From an uncultured Colwellia sp. (GTDB lineage Bacteria; Pseudomonadota; Gammaproteobacteria; Enterobacterales; Alteromonadaceae), in assembly GCA_913061475.1 (NCBI GenBank), contig CAJXUN010000036.1, positions 1-44,251 on the forward strand: a stretch of 44,251 nucleotides of DNA. The letters run 5' to 3'. The notes beneath the pieces were generated by a model. The model saw only the letters and a list, made by a program, of their open reading frames with translations, was not told the origin of the DNA and ran no database searches. Below, in pieces: positions 7,766-16,710 of the stretch; position 1 is the first letter of the stretch; every line of letters begins with the position of its first letter. The translations under genes and the position numbers were made by a program.

Positions 7766-8587
7766 TTATTGACGTTTATCTATCAAGGTTTTAAAGATCA
7801 GTAGATTAGCAATAAACCAAAGATCCTTAATAAGGAAGTGCCCGGTCGTTGTTAATAATGTTTCGCTTGATAACGCGGCGGGAAAACTTAAGAAGAACGT
7901 TTGTGTTACAACAAATACTGCACCAGACATTAACACTGCAGGTATTAACAGTTTTTGCTTAAATATCGCTAATATGACAAGTGTGAGTGCGATTATGTCG
8001 TAAACACCGATAATATTAGAAGCAGTTTGAATATCCCAAAATTTATACATCCATGACATTAGCGGTGAACTACTGACCAAGCCTTCAATACCTTTCGCTT
8101 CCAGTAAGGTAAATTTCATACCGCCAATCCACAGTAGCACAAGCACCACCGGCAAAGCATTGAGCCAAATAATGTTTTTAGTTGCTAGATAAGGCTTAGC
8201 GAGAAACACACCGATAGCAAGCAAGGCAAAATATTTAATAACACCCTGACCCGAACCAATGGCTGGAAACCCACCTAATGATGCTATCCACATGCGACTG
8301 CCAAGTAAGGGTAATAAGGCGATCACACTGATTAAAACAAGTAATACACCGAGTTTGGCGCGAAATTCAATGCGATGAATGGCAATAAGTGCCCATATCG
8401 CTGTCGTAACAAAGGCTGTACCAGCAAAGTTATTAAATATCTCGTTAGGTAGCAGCTGGCTAATACCAAAAAACTCAGTGGTGAGCGTAATGTGCGAGTG
8501 ATGCCCCATTAGTATAATACTTACACCTAATAGACCTGATGATATTGCAAGTAAAATTAATATGGCAGTAAAGTGTAATTGTTTCAT
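7766..8587 (-). CDS. DUF417 family membrane protein (RclC/YkgB-like), long form
   Basis: A 273-residue polytopic inner-membrane protein with about seven or eight hydrophobic segments. The C-terminal half carries the DUF417 signatures WIGGMKFTLLEAKGIE and SPLMSWMY, then a late TTTGHFLIKDLW. E. coli RclC, from the reactive-chlorine resistance cluster, is in this family but is only about 200 residues; here about 75 extra N-terminal residues add membrane segments. Biochemical function is unknown; a link to oxidative or hypochlorite stress is inferred from the family only. No rcl-type regulator is adjacent. It is divergent from the GH13 gene. Confidence 0.82.
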   Translation of the reverse strand: MKQLHFTAILILLAISSGLLGVSIILMGHHSHITLTTEFFGISQLLPNEIFNNFAGTAFVTTAIWALIAIHRIEFRAKLGVLLVLISVIALLPLLGSRMWIASLGGFPAIGSGQGVIKYFALLAIGVFLAKPYLATKNIIWLNALPVVLVLLWIGGMKFTLLEAKGIEGLVSSSPLMSWMYKFWDIQTASNIIGVYDIIALTLVILAIFKQKLLIPAVLMSGAVFVVTQTFFLSFPAALSSETLLTTTGHFLIKDLWFIANLLIFKTLIDKRQ

Positions 8588-8888
8588 GTCAGTGTCTTTT
8601 ATGGCGATAAAAAAGATTTGTGTAAGCTTGGTTTATTTACGCTTGGTTTATTAGCGTAATACACTCGCAAAGCTGTCACTCATTGGTGATAACGTAGGCA
8701 GAAGACCTAGCAATGATGAAAAAAATTTCAATCATTAAATATGTCCTATTGAAATTAAATCATTTATGAATTCGTATGCAGTTGGCATGACAGTAATTAA
8801 ATGTGTACTCTCGAAAACTTGTCTTTGTTGTTGCTCAGTCTGCTGTCAATGTTTCATCAGGTGAGCATTTAACGGTTAAGGTTTTTAA
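8588..8888. other. Divergent intergenic region, short direct repeat
   Basis: This 300-base gap between the DUF417 and GH13 genes holds no gene. GCTTGGTTTATT occurs twice (8626-8637 and 8641-8652, period 15). A short inverted repeat, TCAC-N6-GTGA, lies at 8676-8689. TTGGCA with TACTCT about 18 bases on (near 8780-8809) is a possible promoter for the GH13-GH31 operon. Confidence 0.4.
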
Positions 8889-10850
8889 ATGCGTCGTTGT
8901 TTATCTAAATTTACTCCCCGTGCTACTTTGAAAATAGCTTTGAGCTGTTTATTCCTCGTAGGTAGCCTAGCTGCTTGTAATGGCGAAAATAAAAAGTCAA
9001 CTAGTAGCAATGAGTTAACCTCCGATCAGCTCAGCGTTGAGCAAGGTGTTACTGATGTAGCACCGACCGGAGGGAAAGCTGTGGTTTATCAAGTTTTCAC
9101 GCGTTTATTTGGGAACAAGAACACCACCAATAAAGCTTGGGGGACAATAGAAGACAATGGTGTCGGAAAGTTTAGTGACTTTACCGACACGGCACTTAAA
9201 GGCATTAAAGAACTAGGTGTCAGCCATATTTGGTATACCGGTGTTCCTCATCATGCATTAATTGGCGACTACACAGAATTTGGCATTAGTAATGATGATC
9301 CAGATGTCGTTAAAGGACGTGCGGGTTCTCCTTATTCAGTTAAAGACTACTACAGTGTCAATCCAGATTTAGCAGATGATCCTGCCAAACGTGTTGCAGA
9401 ATTTGAAGCGTTAATAGCAAGAACCCACCAACAGAACATGAAAGTTATTATTGATATTGTCCCTAACCATATTGCCCGTGATTATCAATCACTTGGTAAG
9501 CCTAAAGGTATACGTGATTTTGGTGTCGATGACGATACAAGCGTAGAGTTTTCAGCCAATAATGATTTCTATTATGTGGTTGGTGATGACTTCAAAGTAC
9601 CCAAGTCTGAGCAAGGTTACGTACCTTTAAACGGCGAAAATCACAGCTTGTCCGATGGATTATTTAACGAGTCACCAGCGAAATGGACTGGCAATGGTTC
9701 ACGCGCAGCACAGCCAAACATAAGTGATTGGTATGAAACCGTTAAAGTTAATTATGGCGTTAGACCCGACGGCAGCTATACATTTACGCAGTTACCAGAG
9801 TCTTATCGCTTTAAAAACTTTCAAGCTCATGCTGCTTTTTGGGCCGATAAAAATGTGCCAAATTCATGGAAAAAATTTCGTGATATTACCCAATATTGGT
9901 TAGCAAAAGGAGTTGATGGTTTTCGTTACGATATGGCAGAAATGGTGCCAGTGGAATTTTGGAGTTACTTAAATTCCTCGATCAAAATGACTAATAGTGA
10001 AGCATTTATTCTGGCTGAAGTGTATAACCCAAAACAATATCGCAATTATATTCAGTTAGGTAAAATGGATTATCTCTACGACAAAGTTGATTTTTATGAT
10101 CGCCTGAAAGACATTATGCAAGGGCATGGTAATACCGATGATTTAGCTAACATTCAACAACGTTACGCCGATATCGAGGAGCATTTATTACACTTTTTAG
10201 AAAACCATGACGAACAACGTATTGCCAGTATTGGCTTTGCCGGCAATGCAGAAAAAGCTAAGCCTGCTATGGTGGTTTCTACGTTAATTAGTCGGGCACC
10301 AACCATGATTTATTTCGGTCAAGAAGTGGGTGAAGATGGCAGTGAAGAAACCGGTTTTGGTGACCCAACTCGCACCACTATTTTTGATTATGCCGGTGTC
10401 CCTGCTCATCAACGTTGGATGAATAATGGCAAGTTTGATGGCGGTCAATTATCAAATGATGAGAAAAATTTACGTGATTTTTACCAACGCTTACTTAATA
10501 TTTCTGCCGAGAATAGTGCAATGCAAGGGCAATATGCCAACTTGCACGAGGTTAATCGCAAAGCATTAACAACGTACAACCATTTACAGTTTGCTTTTTC
10601 TCGTTGGTCAAAACAAGAGCAACTCATTGTTGTCAGTAATTTCGATAGTGAAAATAGTTATCAATATTCATTAAAATTACCTAAAGAGCTGCTTGGTAAA
10701 TGGCAACTATCCTCAGGAGCATATCCACTAACAGATTTACTCTATGGTGAAGAAAACACCTTAGTGGTTAACCGTAACAATAGTGCAAGCATCGAGATTA
10801 ACATCGAGCCATTAAGTTCTTTTGTTTTTCAATTACCAGTGGCTAAATGA
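8889..10850 (+). CDS. GH13 alpha-amylase family lipoprotein
   Basis: A 653-residue glycoside hydrolase exported as a lipoprotein: the lipobox SLAAC places the lipidated cysteine at residue 30. The following Asn is not a classic inner-membrane retention signal, so an outer-membrane location is likely. GH13 regions are clear: DIVPNH (189-194), GFRYD with the nucleophile D348, the acid/base E377 in LAEVYN, and ENHDEQ with D441. It should cleave alpha-1,4- or alpha-1,6-glucan links in the periplasm or at the cell surface; exact specificity is uncertain. AAGG sits seven bases before the ATG. Its stop overlaps the next start by four bases (ATGA), so the two enzymes are made together. Confidence 0.92.
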   Translation: MRRCLSKFTPRATLKIALSCLFLVGSLAACNGENKKSTSSNELTSDQLSVEQGVTDVAPTGGKAVVYQVFTRLFGNKNTTNKAWGTIEDNGVGKFSDFTDTALKGIKELGVSHIWYTGVPHHALIGDYTEFGISNDDPDVVKGRAGSPYSVKDYYSVNPDLADDPAKRVAEFEALIARTHQQNMKVIIDIVPNHIARDYQSLGKPKGIRDFGVDDDTSVEFSANNDFYYVVGDDFKVPKSEQGYVPLNGENHSLSDGLFNESPAKWTGNGSRAAQPNISDWYETVKVNYGVRPDGSYTFTQLPESYRFKNFQAHAAFWADKNVPNSWKKFRDITQYWLAKGVDGFRYDMAEMVPVEFWSYLNSSIKMTNSEAFILAEVYNPKQYRNYIQLGKMDYLYDKVDFYDRLKDIMQGHGNTDDLANIQQRYADIEEHLLHFLENHDEQRIASIGFAGNAEKAKPAMVVSTLISRAPTMIYFGQEVGEDGSEETGFGDPTRTTIFDYAGVPAHQRWMNNGKFDGGQLSNDEKNLRDFYQRLLNISAENSAMQGQYANLHEVNRKALTTYNHLQFAFSRWSKQEQLIVVSNFDSENSYQYSLKLPKELLGKWQLSSGAYPLTDLLYGEENTLVVNRNNSASIEINIEPLSSFVFQLPVAK

Positions 10851-13381
10851 TCATGAAAAAATCTAATTTTGCATCAAAAACGGTTATGCTCTCAACAGTT
10901 TTATATCTGGTAAGTTTGTTATTTTTCACGTTTAGCACCCAGGTATTCTCCCGAGATTATATTGCTCATCACTTAATCAATAACACACTACAGGTGACCA
11001 TAAGTGATGGTACAGTAGCAATTAATGCCCTGAATCAATCTGCTTTTGAAGTGCACTATCAACCTACGGGGTTTAAGCAGTTGCCGTCATTTGCTCTAGC
11101 ACCTAAAGCGGACCGCAGTGCGATAAATAGCAATGAATTGTCAGTGGTTGAGTCAGCAAAAAAATTAACACTGTCCAATAAGTCATTAGTCGCCATCATC
11201 AACAAATCACCCTTTAGTATTCGCTACACTAAACTTAATGGTGAACATATTGCAGAGGAAGAACAAGGGTTATTTACTCAACATAGTCCGCAGTTGGTAT
11301 CTGTGGTTGCTGTAGAAGCAACTGAGAAAAAAGTATCCTTTAATATCGGTTTTCGCTTCAAATTAAAAGCTGATGAAAAAATACTCGGTGGTGGACAACG
11401 TGTACTTGGTATGGATCGTCGCGGACAAAAAATGCCACTATATAATCGCGCTCATTATGGTTACGAAAACCAATCTAACCAAATGTACTATGGCTTGCCA
11501 GCCATTATGTCGAGTAATAAATATATCATTGTTTTTGACAACTCAGCTAACGGTGAACTTGATATTGCCGACACTGAAAAAGACATCTTACAATTTAATG
11601 CCGTTGGCGGTCGAACATCTTATTTGATCATTGTCGGTGAAACTTACCCTAAGTTGATAGAAAATTTCGTTAATGTTACCGGTAAGCAACCATTACCTCC
11701 TAGATGGAGTCTCGGCAATATTGCCAGTCGTTTTGGTTACCACAGTGAACAAGAAGCTCGAGCCGTTGTGCAAAAGTATATTGACGAAGACTTTCCGCTT
11801 GACGCTATTGTGTTTGATTTATATTGGTTTGGCCCAGATATAAAAGGCCATATGGGCAACTTAAATTGGGATACAAAAGCCTTTCCAACGCCGGTTGATA
11901 TGATCAAAGACTTTAAAGCTGAAGGGGTCAATACCATTATGATCACTGAGCCTTTTATTTTGACCTCATCGAGTCAATGGCAAAGTGCGGTTGAAAACAA
12001 TGCTTTAATGAAAAACAAAGCAGGAACACCCGAAAAGTTTGATTTCTATTTTGGCAATACCGGCTTAGTTGATGTATTTGATAGCAAAGCACAAGACTGG
12101 TTTTGGCAATATTATCAGCAATTAGCAGAGCAAGGCGTAAGTGGTTGGTGGGGCGATTTAGGCGAGCCGGAAGTGCACCCTGCGCAAGGTCTACATAATT
12201 TAGCGGGAACAAATGCTACAGGTGATGAAGTTCATAATGTCTATGGTCATCAGTGGGCTGAAATGCTTTATCAACGATTACGAAAATTTCAACCTGACAC
12301 GCGACCTTTCATTTTAATGCGTTCCGGCTTTATTGGTTCGCAGCGTTATGGCATGGTGCCATGGACAGGAGATGTTAGCCGCAGCTGGGGTGGTTTTAAG
12401 CCGCAAGTTGAATTAGCGTTACAAATGAGTTTACTAGGCCTAAGTTATACCCATTCTGATTTAGGTGGCTTTGCAGGTGATGGGCCGATTGATAAAGAGC
12501 TTTATATTCGTTGGTTGCAATATGGTGTATTCCAACCGGTATTTCGCCCTCATGCGCAAGAAAATGCTAAACCAGAGCCTGTTTTTCATGACACCGAAAC
12601 CAAAGATATCCTGCGCGAATACGTCAAACTACGTTATCGTTTAATGCCTTATATTTATTCGTTAAGTATTGAAAATAGCTTAACCGGTATGCCAATCATG
12701 CGGCCGATGTTTTTTGAAGACGAAGGCAACTTAGGCCTTATCGATGAAAAAGACAGTTATTTTTATGGTGACGCATTACTGGTTACTCCTGTAACCGAAC
12801 AAGGTGCGCGCTCAGTGAATATAGACTTGCCCTCAGGTGCCTGGTTCAACTTTTGGAATGATAAACGTTATCAAGGAAGCAAAAAAGTCACCGTTGATGC
12901 GCCATTGACGCAAACTCCTGTGCTGGTTAGAGCAGGGGCTTTTATACCTATGGTTGATGCAACGCAATCAATGCAAGACTATGAGACCAAAAAACTTACC
13001 TTACATTATTATGCTGACCCTTCTGTTACGTCAGCGTTTTCAACTATGTATAACGATGATGGTAAAGATCCTAATTCATTAAAAAATAACGCTTATGAAA
13101 CACTGACCTTTACTGCAAAGCAAAGTACTGAAAAGTTGAGCTTTGATCTACAACAAAGCGGTGGTTTTTTAGGTGCACCAAAAAAGCGGCAATTGCGTTT
13201 AGCAATTCACCATTATGAAAAAAAACCAACGGAAATAACCGTTAATCATCAGCCTGTTAAAGTAGTTGCACAACAAGCACAACTAAATAGTCAGCAACTT
13301 AGCGCTTGGTATGATGATAAAAATAGGCAGTTACAGATTAATACGCCGTGGCATAAACAGCTCAGTATTGAGATTAACTAA
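10847..13381 (+). CDS. GH31 family alpha-glucosidase
   Basis: An 844-residue exported enzyme: an N-terminal hydrophobic segment (about residues 12-35) is followed by a beta-sandwich, the GH31 barrel, and C-terminal beta domains. The nucleophile is D437 in WWGDLGEPE and the acid/base is D509 in WTGDVSRSW. GH31 enzymes release glucose (or xylose) from non-reducing ends of alpha-glycosides, or transfer it. With the GH13 partner this suggests stepwise breakdown of an alpha-glucan outside the cytoplasm. The start is ATG 10847, overlapping the upstream stop; a second ATG at 10853 is possible. A long-stem terminator follows. No transporter or regulator for the sugars is adjacent. Confidence 0.92.
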   Translation: MIMKKSNFASKTVMLSTVLYLVSLLFFTFSTQVFSRDYIAHHLINNTLQVTISDGTVAINALNQSAFEVHYQPTGFKQLPSFALAPKADRSAINSNELSVVESAKKLTLSNKSLVAIINKSPFSIRYTKLNGEHIAEEEQGLFTQHSPQLVSVVAVEATEKKVSFNIGFRFKLKADEKILGGGQRVLGMDRRGQKMPLYNRAHYGYENQSNQMYYGLPAIMSSNKYIIVFDNSANGELDIADTEKDILQFNAVGGRTSYLIIVGETYPKLIENFVNVTGKQPLPPRWSLGNIASRFGYHSEQEARAVVQKYIDEDFPLDAIVFDLYWFGPDIKGHMGNLNWDTKAFPTPVDMIKDFKAEGVNTIMITEPFILTSSSQWQSAVENNALMKNKAGTPEKFDFYFGNTGLVDVFDSKAQDWFWQYYQQLAEQGVSGWWGDLGEPEVHPAQGLHNLAGTNATGDEVHNVYGHQWAEMLYQRLRKFQPDTRPFILMRSGFIGSQRYGMVPWTGDVSRSWGGFKPQVELALQMSLLGLSYTHSDLGGFAGDGPIDKELYIRWLQYGVFQPVFRPHAQENAKPEPVFHDTETKDILREYVKLRYRLMPYIYSLSIENSLTGMPIMRPMFFEDEGNLGLIDEKDSYFYGDALLVTPVTEQGARSVNIDLPSGAWFNFWNDKRYQGSKKVTVDAPLTQTPVLVRAGAFIPMVDATQSMQDYETKKLTLHYYADPSVTSAFSTMYNDDGKDPNSLKNNAYETLTFTAKQSTEKLSFDLQQSGGFLGAPKKRQLRLAIHHYEKKPTEITVNHQPVKVVAQQAQLNSQQLSAWYDDKNRQLQINTPWHKQLSIEIN

Positions 13382-13696
13382 AAGCGATGTGGACTATCCT
13401 TTATCAAGCTTAGTCTCGATACTGCGGCGAGAAATAACGCAAGATCAGCACAGTTAATGATTGCGACTCTGAGCTAAGACAAGTAATCGTTAACTGTGCT
13501 TTTTTGTTGGTACTAATGTTGATTAAAATAGCTGTTTCTATAGTGAACCGTGATGCCCGCTAATTTACTGCGCTTTGTTATTAGCGCCACATCACACAGC
13601 TTTCACTTATGCCATTTTGGAAGCACACCGAGTCGACCAAAATCCTTATTAATCCGAATTAACAGGTGCACCGTTTGCCTAACAGTGTTACAAAAC
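13382..13696. other. Intergenic region between GH31 and the QEGLA gene
   Basis: This 315-base gap between convergent genes contains the GH31 terminator (13448-13506). I see nothing else that reads as a gene or site. Confidence 0.5.
13448..13506 (+). terminator. Terminator of the GH13-GH31 operon
   Basis: GCACAGTTAATGATT (13448-13462) pairs with AATCGTTAACTGTGC (13485-13499), 15 bp with one G-T pair, followed by six T. The loop is long (22 bases). Confidence 0.8.
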
Positions 13697-14968
13697 TCAA
13701 TTAAACGTTTTTGGAATGCTGTGCAGTAATGTATCGTAATGGCTATAAACCTTAGGCATATCCATCTTATTAAGAAACTCAGAGCAAGTTAAATAGGCTA
13801 ATAAATAGCGTGAATCTTCAACCCAAGGCGGTAAGTATTTCGGTAACTGACAGAGTCCCATTTCTTCTAATTTATAGAGTACGGGAATATCATCAATATC
13901 GAGTTTTCCACAAAATAGTAATTTAAGACAATCAGCTCGACCATTAGCCGCGATGGCTTTTAAGAAATTATGCACTCGAATAAGCCCCTCTAAGTACACA
14001 CCATCTTTGGTAAAGGGGGCACCGCCAGTTAAAATACCGCCGCGAAAAACTCGACGACTATTCTCATAAGCTTGTGATTCGTCGCCAATGCGATCTAAGA
14101 AATAACGATAAACGTCGAGAAAGTCGGCACCTTCAATGGACATTTGTATGGCGAGAATACGGTCAGCAAGTCTGCGCAGCCGATCCAAATCAATTGAGTT
14201 GGTAATGTACTCCGAAAATACCGCTAAGCCCTCTTGTGTTTTAGTGGTGCCGGGATGGCCGGCCGCTAATATTTTAAGGTGTGGTTGATTTAAGCCATTG
14301 ATAGAGGTAGCAACATGAATGTGCGCTTCATGATTGATGAGCTGCTGAGCATCAAGGTCAGTAAAACATGCCGTTCTTCTGATCCTAATAAGTTTGGGAT
14401 TAGCGAGTGCATTAGCAGAAAGTTCATCAACAATTTCGACTTGTGGTGCATCAGTACCGAACATTTTTACAACGGCTGCTTGCATTTGCGTCGCAATATC
14501 AGACGCTAAATAACATGCCGGAGCGGGGGAGCCAAAGTCGTAGCTTGCATAACTGCTAATTTGCTTGTCAAAGGTATTAGCTAATTCAAGTGGTGTAGAT
14601 TTACCATCGGTAAAAGGATTGGTGGGCTTGCCATAGAGTATCTGCGAAAATTCATAAAACTTTTTCGTGTCGACAAAGGCCATCATTAAGGCGCCAAATT
14701 CCAGTCGGATAGAAATACGCTTTAGCCATTTATCTATGTCGGAATCGCCCATCAAGTCTCTAGCTTCTTTTACCAGCGATAAGGTTTTATTTGGATCAAA
14801 TGCAGGGTAGTTAACCTTAGGAAGCTCTTTCGCATTATTAGCAAAGAATTGTTGTTTAACTTCAGAGCCCCAGTCCAAGTGAGACAGAATACGCACCGGT
14901 TGGCTAGCGCTATAAAGGATAGAACTAATCTTGCAAATTCGTTCTTTTTCTAGTGCAATTTTATTCAT
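13697..14968 (-). CDS. QEGLA-motif putative metallopeptidase (DUF1704; MATCAP-related)
   Basis: A 423-residue cytoplasmic protein with H213-E214-x-x-x-H218 (NHEAHIH) and E246 inside TQEGLAVFSEY, the arrangement of a zinc peptidase of the DUF1704 family. Database names call bacterial members flavohemoglobin expression-modulating QEGLA-motif proteins. The same family includes the eukaryotic MATCAP enzymes, which remove the C-terminal tyrosine of tubulin. The substrate in bacteria is unknown; a carboxypeptidase acting on protein tails is my inference from that relation. It is transcribed alone, with about 500 gene-free bases upstream. Confidence 0.85.
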   Translation of the reverse strand: MNKIALEKERICKISSILYSASQPVRILSHLDWGSEVKQQFFANNAKELPKVNYPAFDPNKTLSLVKEARDLMGDSDIDKWLKRISIRLEFGALMMAFVDTKKFYEFSQILYGKPTNPFTDGKSTPLELANTFDKQISSYASYDFGSPAPACYLASDIATQMQAAVVKMFGTDAPQVEIVDELSANALANPKLIRIRRTACFTDLDAQQLINHEAHIHVATSINGLNQPHLKILAAGHPGTTKTQEGLAVFSEYITNSIDLDRLRRLADRILAIQMSIEGADFLDVYRYFLDRIGDESQAYENSRRVFRGGILTGGAPFTKDGVYLEGLIRVHNFLKAIAANGRADCLKLLFCGKLDIDDIPVLYKLEEMGLCQLPKYLPPWVEDSRYLLAYLTCSEFLNKMDMPKVYSHYDTLLHSIPKTFN

Positions 14969-15469
14969 TAGGCATTAAATTCCATGGCAATGATAAGGCA
15001 TTTGGCGAAATAAACTCATGACTTAATGTTATGTTAAAGCGCTATGGACATCAAATTGCATGGCTAACAATGCCCAATAAAGGCGGTAGTTAGTTAACCT
15101 TACTTTGGCCTTGGCTTAATTTCTTAAACTTTTGATTTAGCTGAATATCAAGCGTTCATTGTCCAGGGTTTAGGGTAGGTAAATAAATCAGTATTACTTA
15201 GGGCTATGGCTAGCGACTAACGGTAAGATATTTTTTACCATAAAGGCGAGCGTAAGTGGCACGAGAGTGTAAATACCAGCCGTGCCAAGGTTGGTTTGGC
15301 GTTATTTTTTAATAGGTTACTGTAAAATAAAAGAAATGTTTTCAGTGTCAGCTGTTAACACAAATGAAGCTTTGATGGATAATTATCTCATTGTTGACTA
15401 AATTTGTTGAAATCAACTTAGCTCAATGTAATGATAAAATAATTATGGTCAAATAACTGGGAAATCACA
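14969..15469. other. Gene-free divergent region
   Basis: These 500 bases separate the QEGLA gene from the STAS-like gene. Weak inverted repeats TGGCACG/CGTGCCA (15257-15263 with 15281-15287) and GCCAA/TTGGC (15284-15288 with 15296-15300, followed by a T-run) are present. No convincing small gene is seen. Confidence 0.4.
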
Positions 15470-15874
15470 TTGCACGCAATGCATGGCAAGTACGACATCG
15501 AAGTTAATTGCGATATTATTAAAATAACCATAAGTGGTGCTTTTAATGATGTTGGTGCTAAAGCATTGGCGATTGAGTTGAAAAACATTGTCATTGCTTT
15601 TGAACATGCGCCGTTTGTTATTATGGCAAATTTGCTGGAATTTGATGGCGGCACCCCCGAGGTGTTTGCTGAATCTGAAGAGTTTAATGCTTGGCTTAAC
15701 AGTAAAAATATGGTGGCGAAAGCGCTGATTTTTACTTCTCCGGCATTAATTGCCATTGAGCAAGCACTGGTAAGATCTAAAGCCAAGCAAAATATTCAGT
15801 ATTTTAAAACTGAGCTTGAGGCGCTCAAGTGGCTAAATAACCAAATAGATCAATCTCAAAGTAAACTTGCGTAA
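15470..15874 (+). CDS. STAS/SpoIIAA-like domain protein
   Basis: A 134-residue soluble protein. Alternating beta strands and helices (YDIEVNCDIIKITISGAF, then a strand PFVIMANLLEF, then VAKALIFTSP) resemble a STAS or SpoIIAA-like fold, found in anti-sigma antagonists and small ligand-binding proteins. I see no typical phosphorylatable serine motif, so the role is open. TTG 15470 has TGGGAA at a good distance; ATG 15479 is the alternative and loses three residues. It has no neighbour close enough to form an operon. Confidence 0.55.
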   Translation: MHAMHGKYDIEVNCDIIKITISGAFNDVGAKALAIELKNIVIAFEHAPFVIMANLLEFDGGTPEVFAESEEFNAWLNSKNMVAKALIFTSPALIAIEQALVRSKAKQNIQYFKTELEALKWLNNQIDQSQSKLA

Positions 15875-16116
15875 ATTAAATTTAATTGTTAAATATTGTA
15901 CGGTTAATACATCATAATATTGTGTACGCACCCTTATTTTAAAAATATAAACAACTGTAAAATATCAATATTTCGACTTTGTTTTTTTTGTGGACTTAAG
16001 TTGTTGTTGTCTAGCATATTTATTTAGCTAGATAATATTAATTACGAGTTTTTTCATAGTTGAAGCCCGTTAGTAATTAACTTACACTGCAAACTTGTTT
16101 TCAAGAGGTTATATCA

Positions 16117-16500
16117 GTGTTTAATCGCGTGTTAGTTATTATGTTTGCTGTTTTGTTTGCTAGCCAAACAATCGCTGCTGCGTTTGACTTTCATAATGCC
16201 CATCAAGAACGCGATACTAATCAAATCCTAACTCATCGAACGATAGATGAGTCACATAAGTTGCATCAAGAAGGTACATTAACTGCCGCTAATATTGAAC
16301 TAGCAGGTGATGCAGAAAATATTGACCAAAACCCGTTGGATTGTCATCATTGTTGCCACTGTCATGCGCCATCAGGCGTGTATATCGCATGCAATATCCC
16401 ATCAAGTTTACTGTATAAATATAGCGACAATATATTAGCCGGAAAAGTCGCGCTATTGTCACTTTGGATCTCACCAGAGCATCGGCCCCCAATCGTTTAA
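16117..16500 (+). CDS. CzcI-like small exported His/Cys-rich protein
   Basis: A 127-residue protein with a signal peptide ending near ASQTIAAA and a metal-binding cluster DCHHCCHCH at residues 75-83, plus further histidines at 26-50. Small exported proteins of this type (CzcI) open czc metal efflux operons in other bacteria and modulate their induction. Its place just ahead of the adaptor and pump genes, 210 bases upstream, supports that. The start is GTG 16117 with AAGAGG eight bases before it. Homology is by layout and composition only; another periplasmic metal-binding role is possible. Confidence 0.65.
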   Translation: MFNRVLVIMFAVLFASQTIAAAFDFHNAHQERDTNQILTHRTIDESHKLHQEGTLTAANIELAGDAENIDQNPLDCHHCCHCHAPSGVYIACNIPSSLLYKYSDNILAGKVALLSLWISPEHRPPIV

Positions 16501-16710
16501 TTTTCATCAATTACCCTATAGAAAAGGGATTAACCTACTGTAAATCTAGTTAGTTGAGATTAACTCGTTAATGCGTTAAATCAGCAAAATATATACGGCA
16601 ATAACACTTTATTTAATTAAATAGAGCGCTTATCGATATTTTTTGTGATTTTACTCGGCTAAGTTTATTTGATTTACGGTCTAAAATTGAAAGATTAAGA
16701 GATTGTTAAA

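Noticed and set aside
8676-8689. A CRP site upstream of the GH13 gene
   Set aside because: The palindrome is TCAC-N6-GTGA, the inverse of the CRP arms TGTGA-N6-TCACA.
15418-15786. A 122-codon minus-strand frame over the STAS-like gene
   Set aside because: It is an antisense frame to a protein with a sensible fold; its translation is Ser/Asn-rich and has no start signal.
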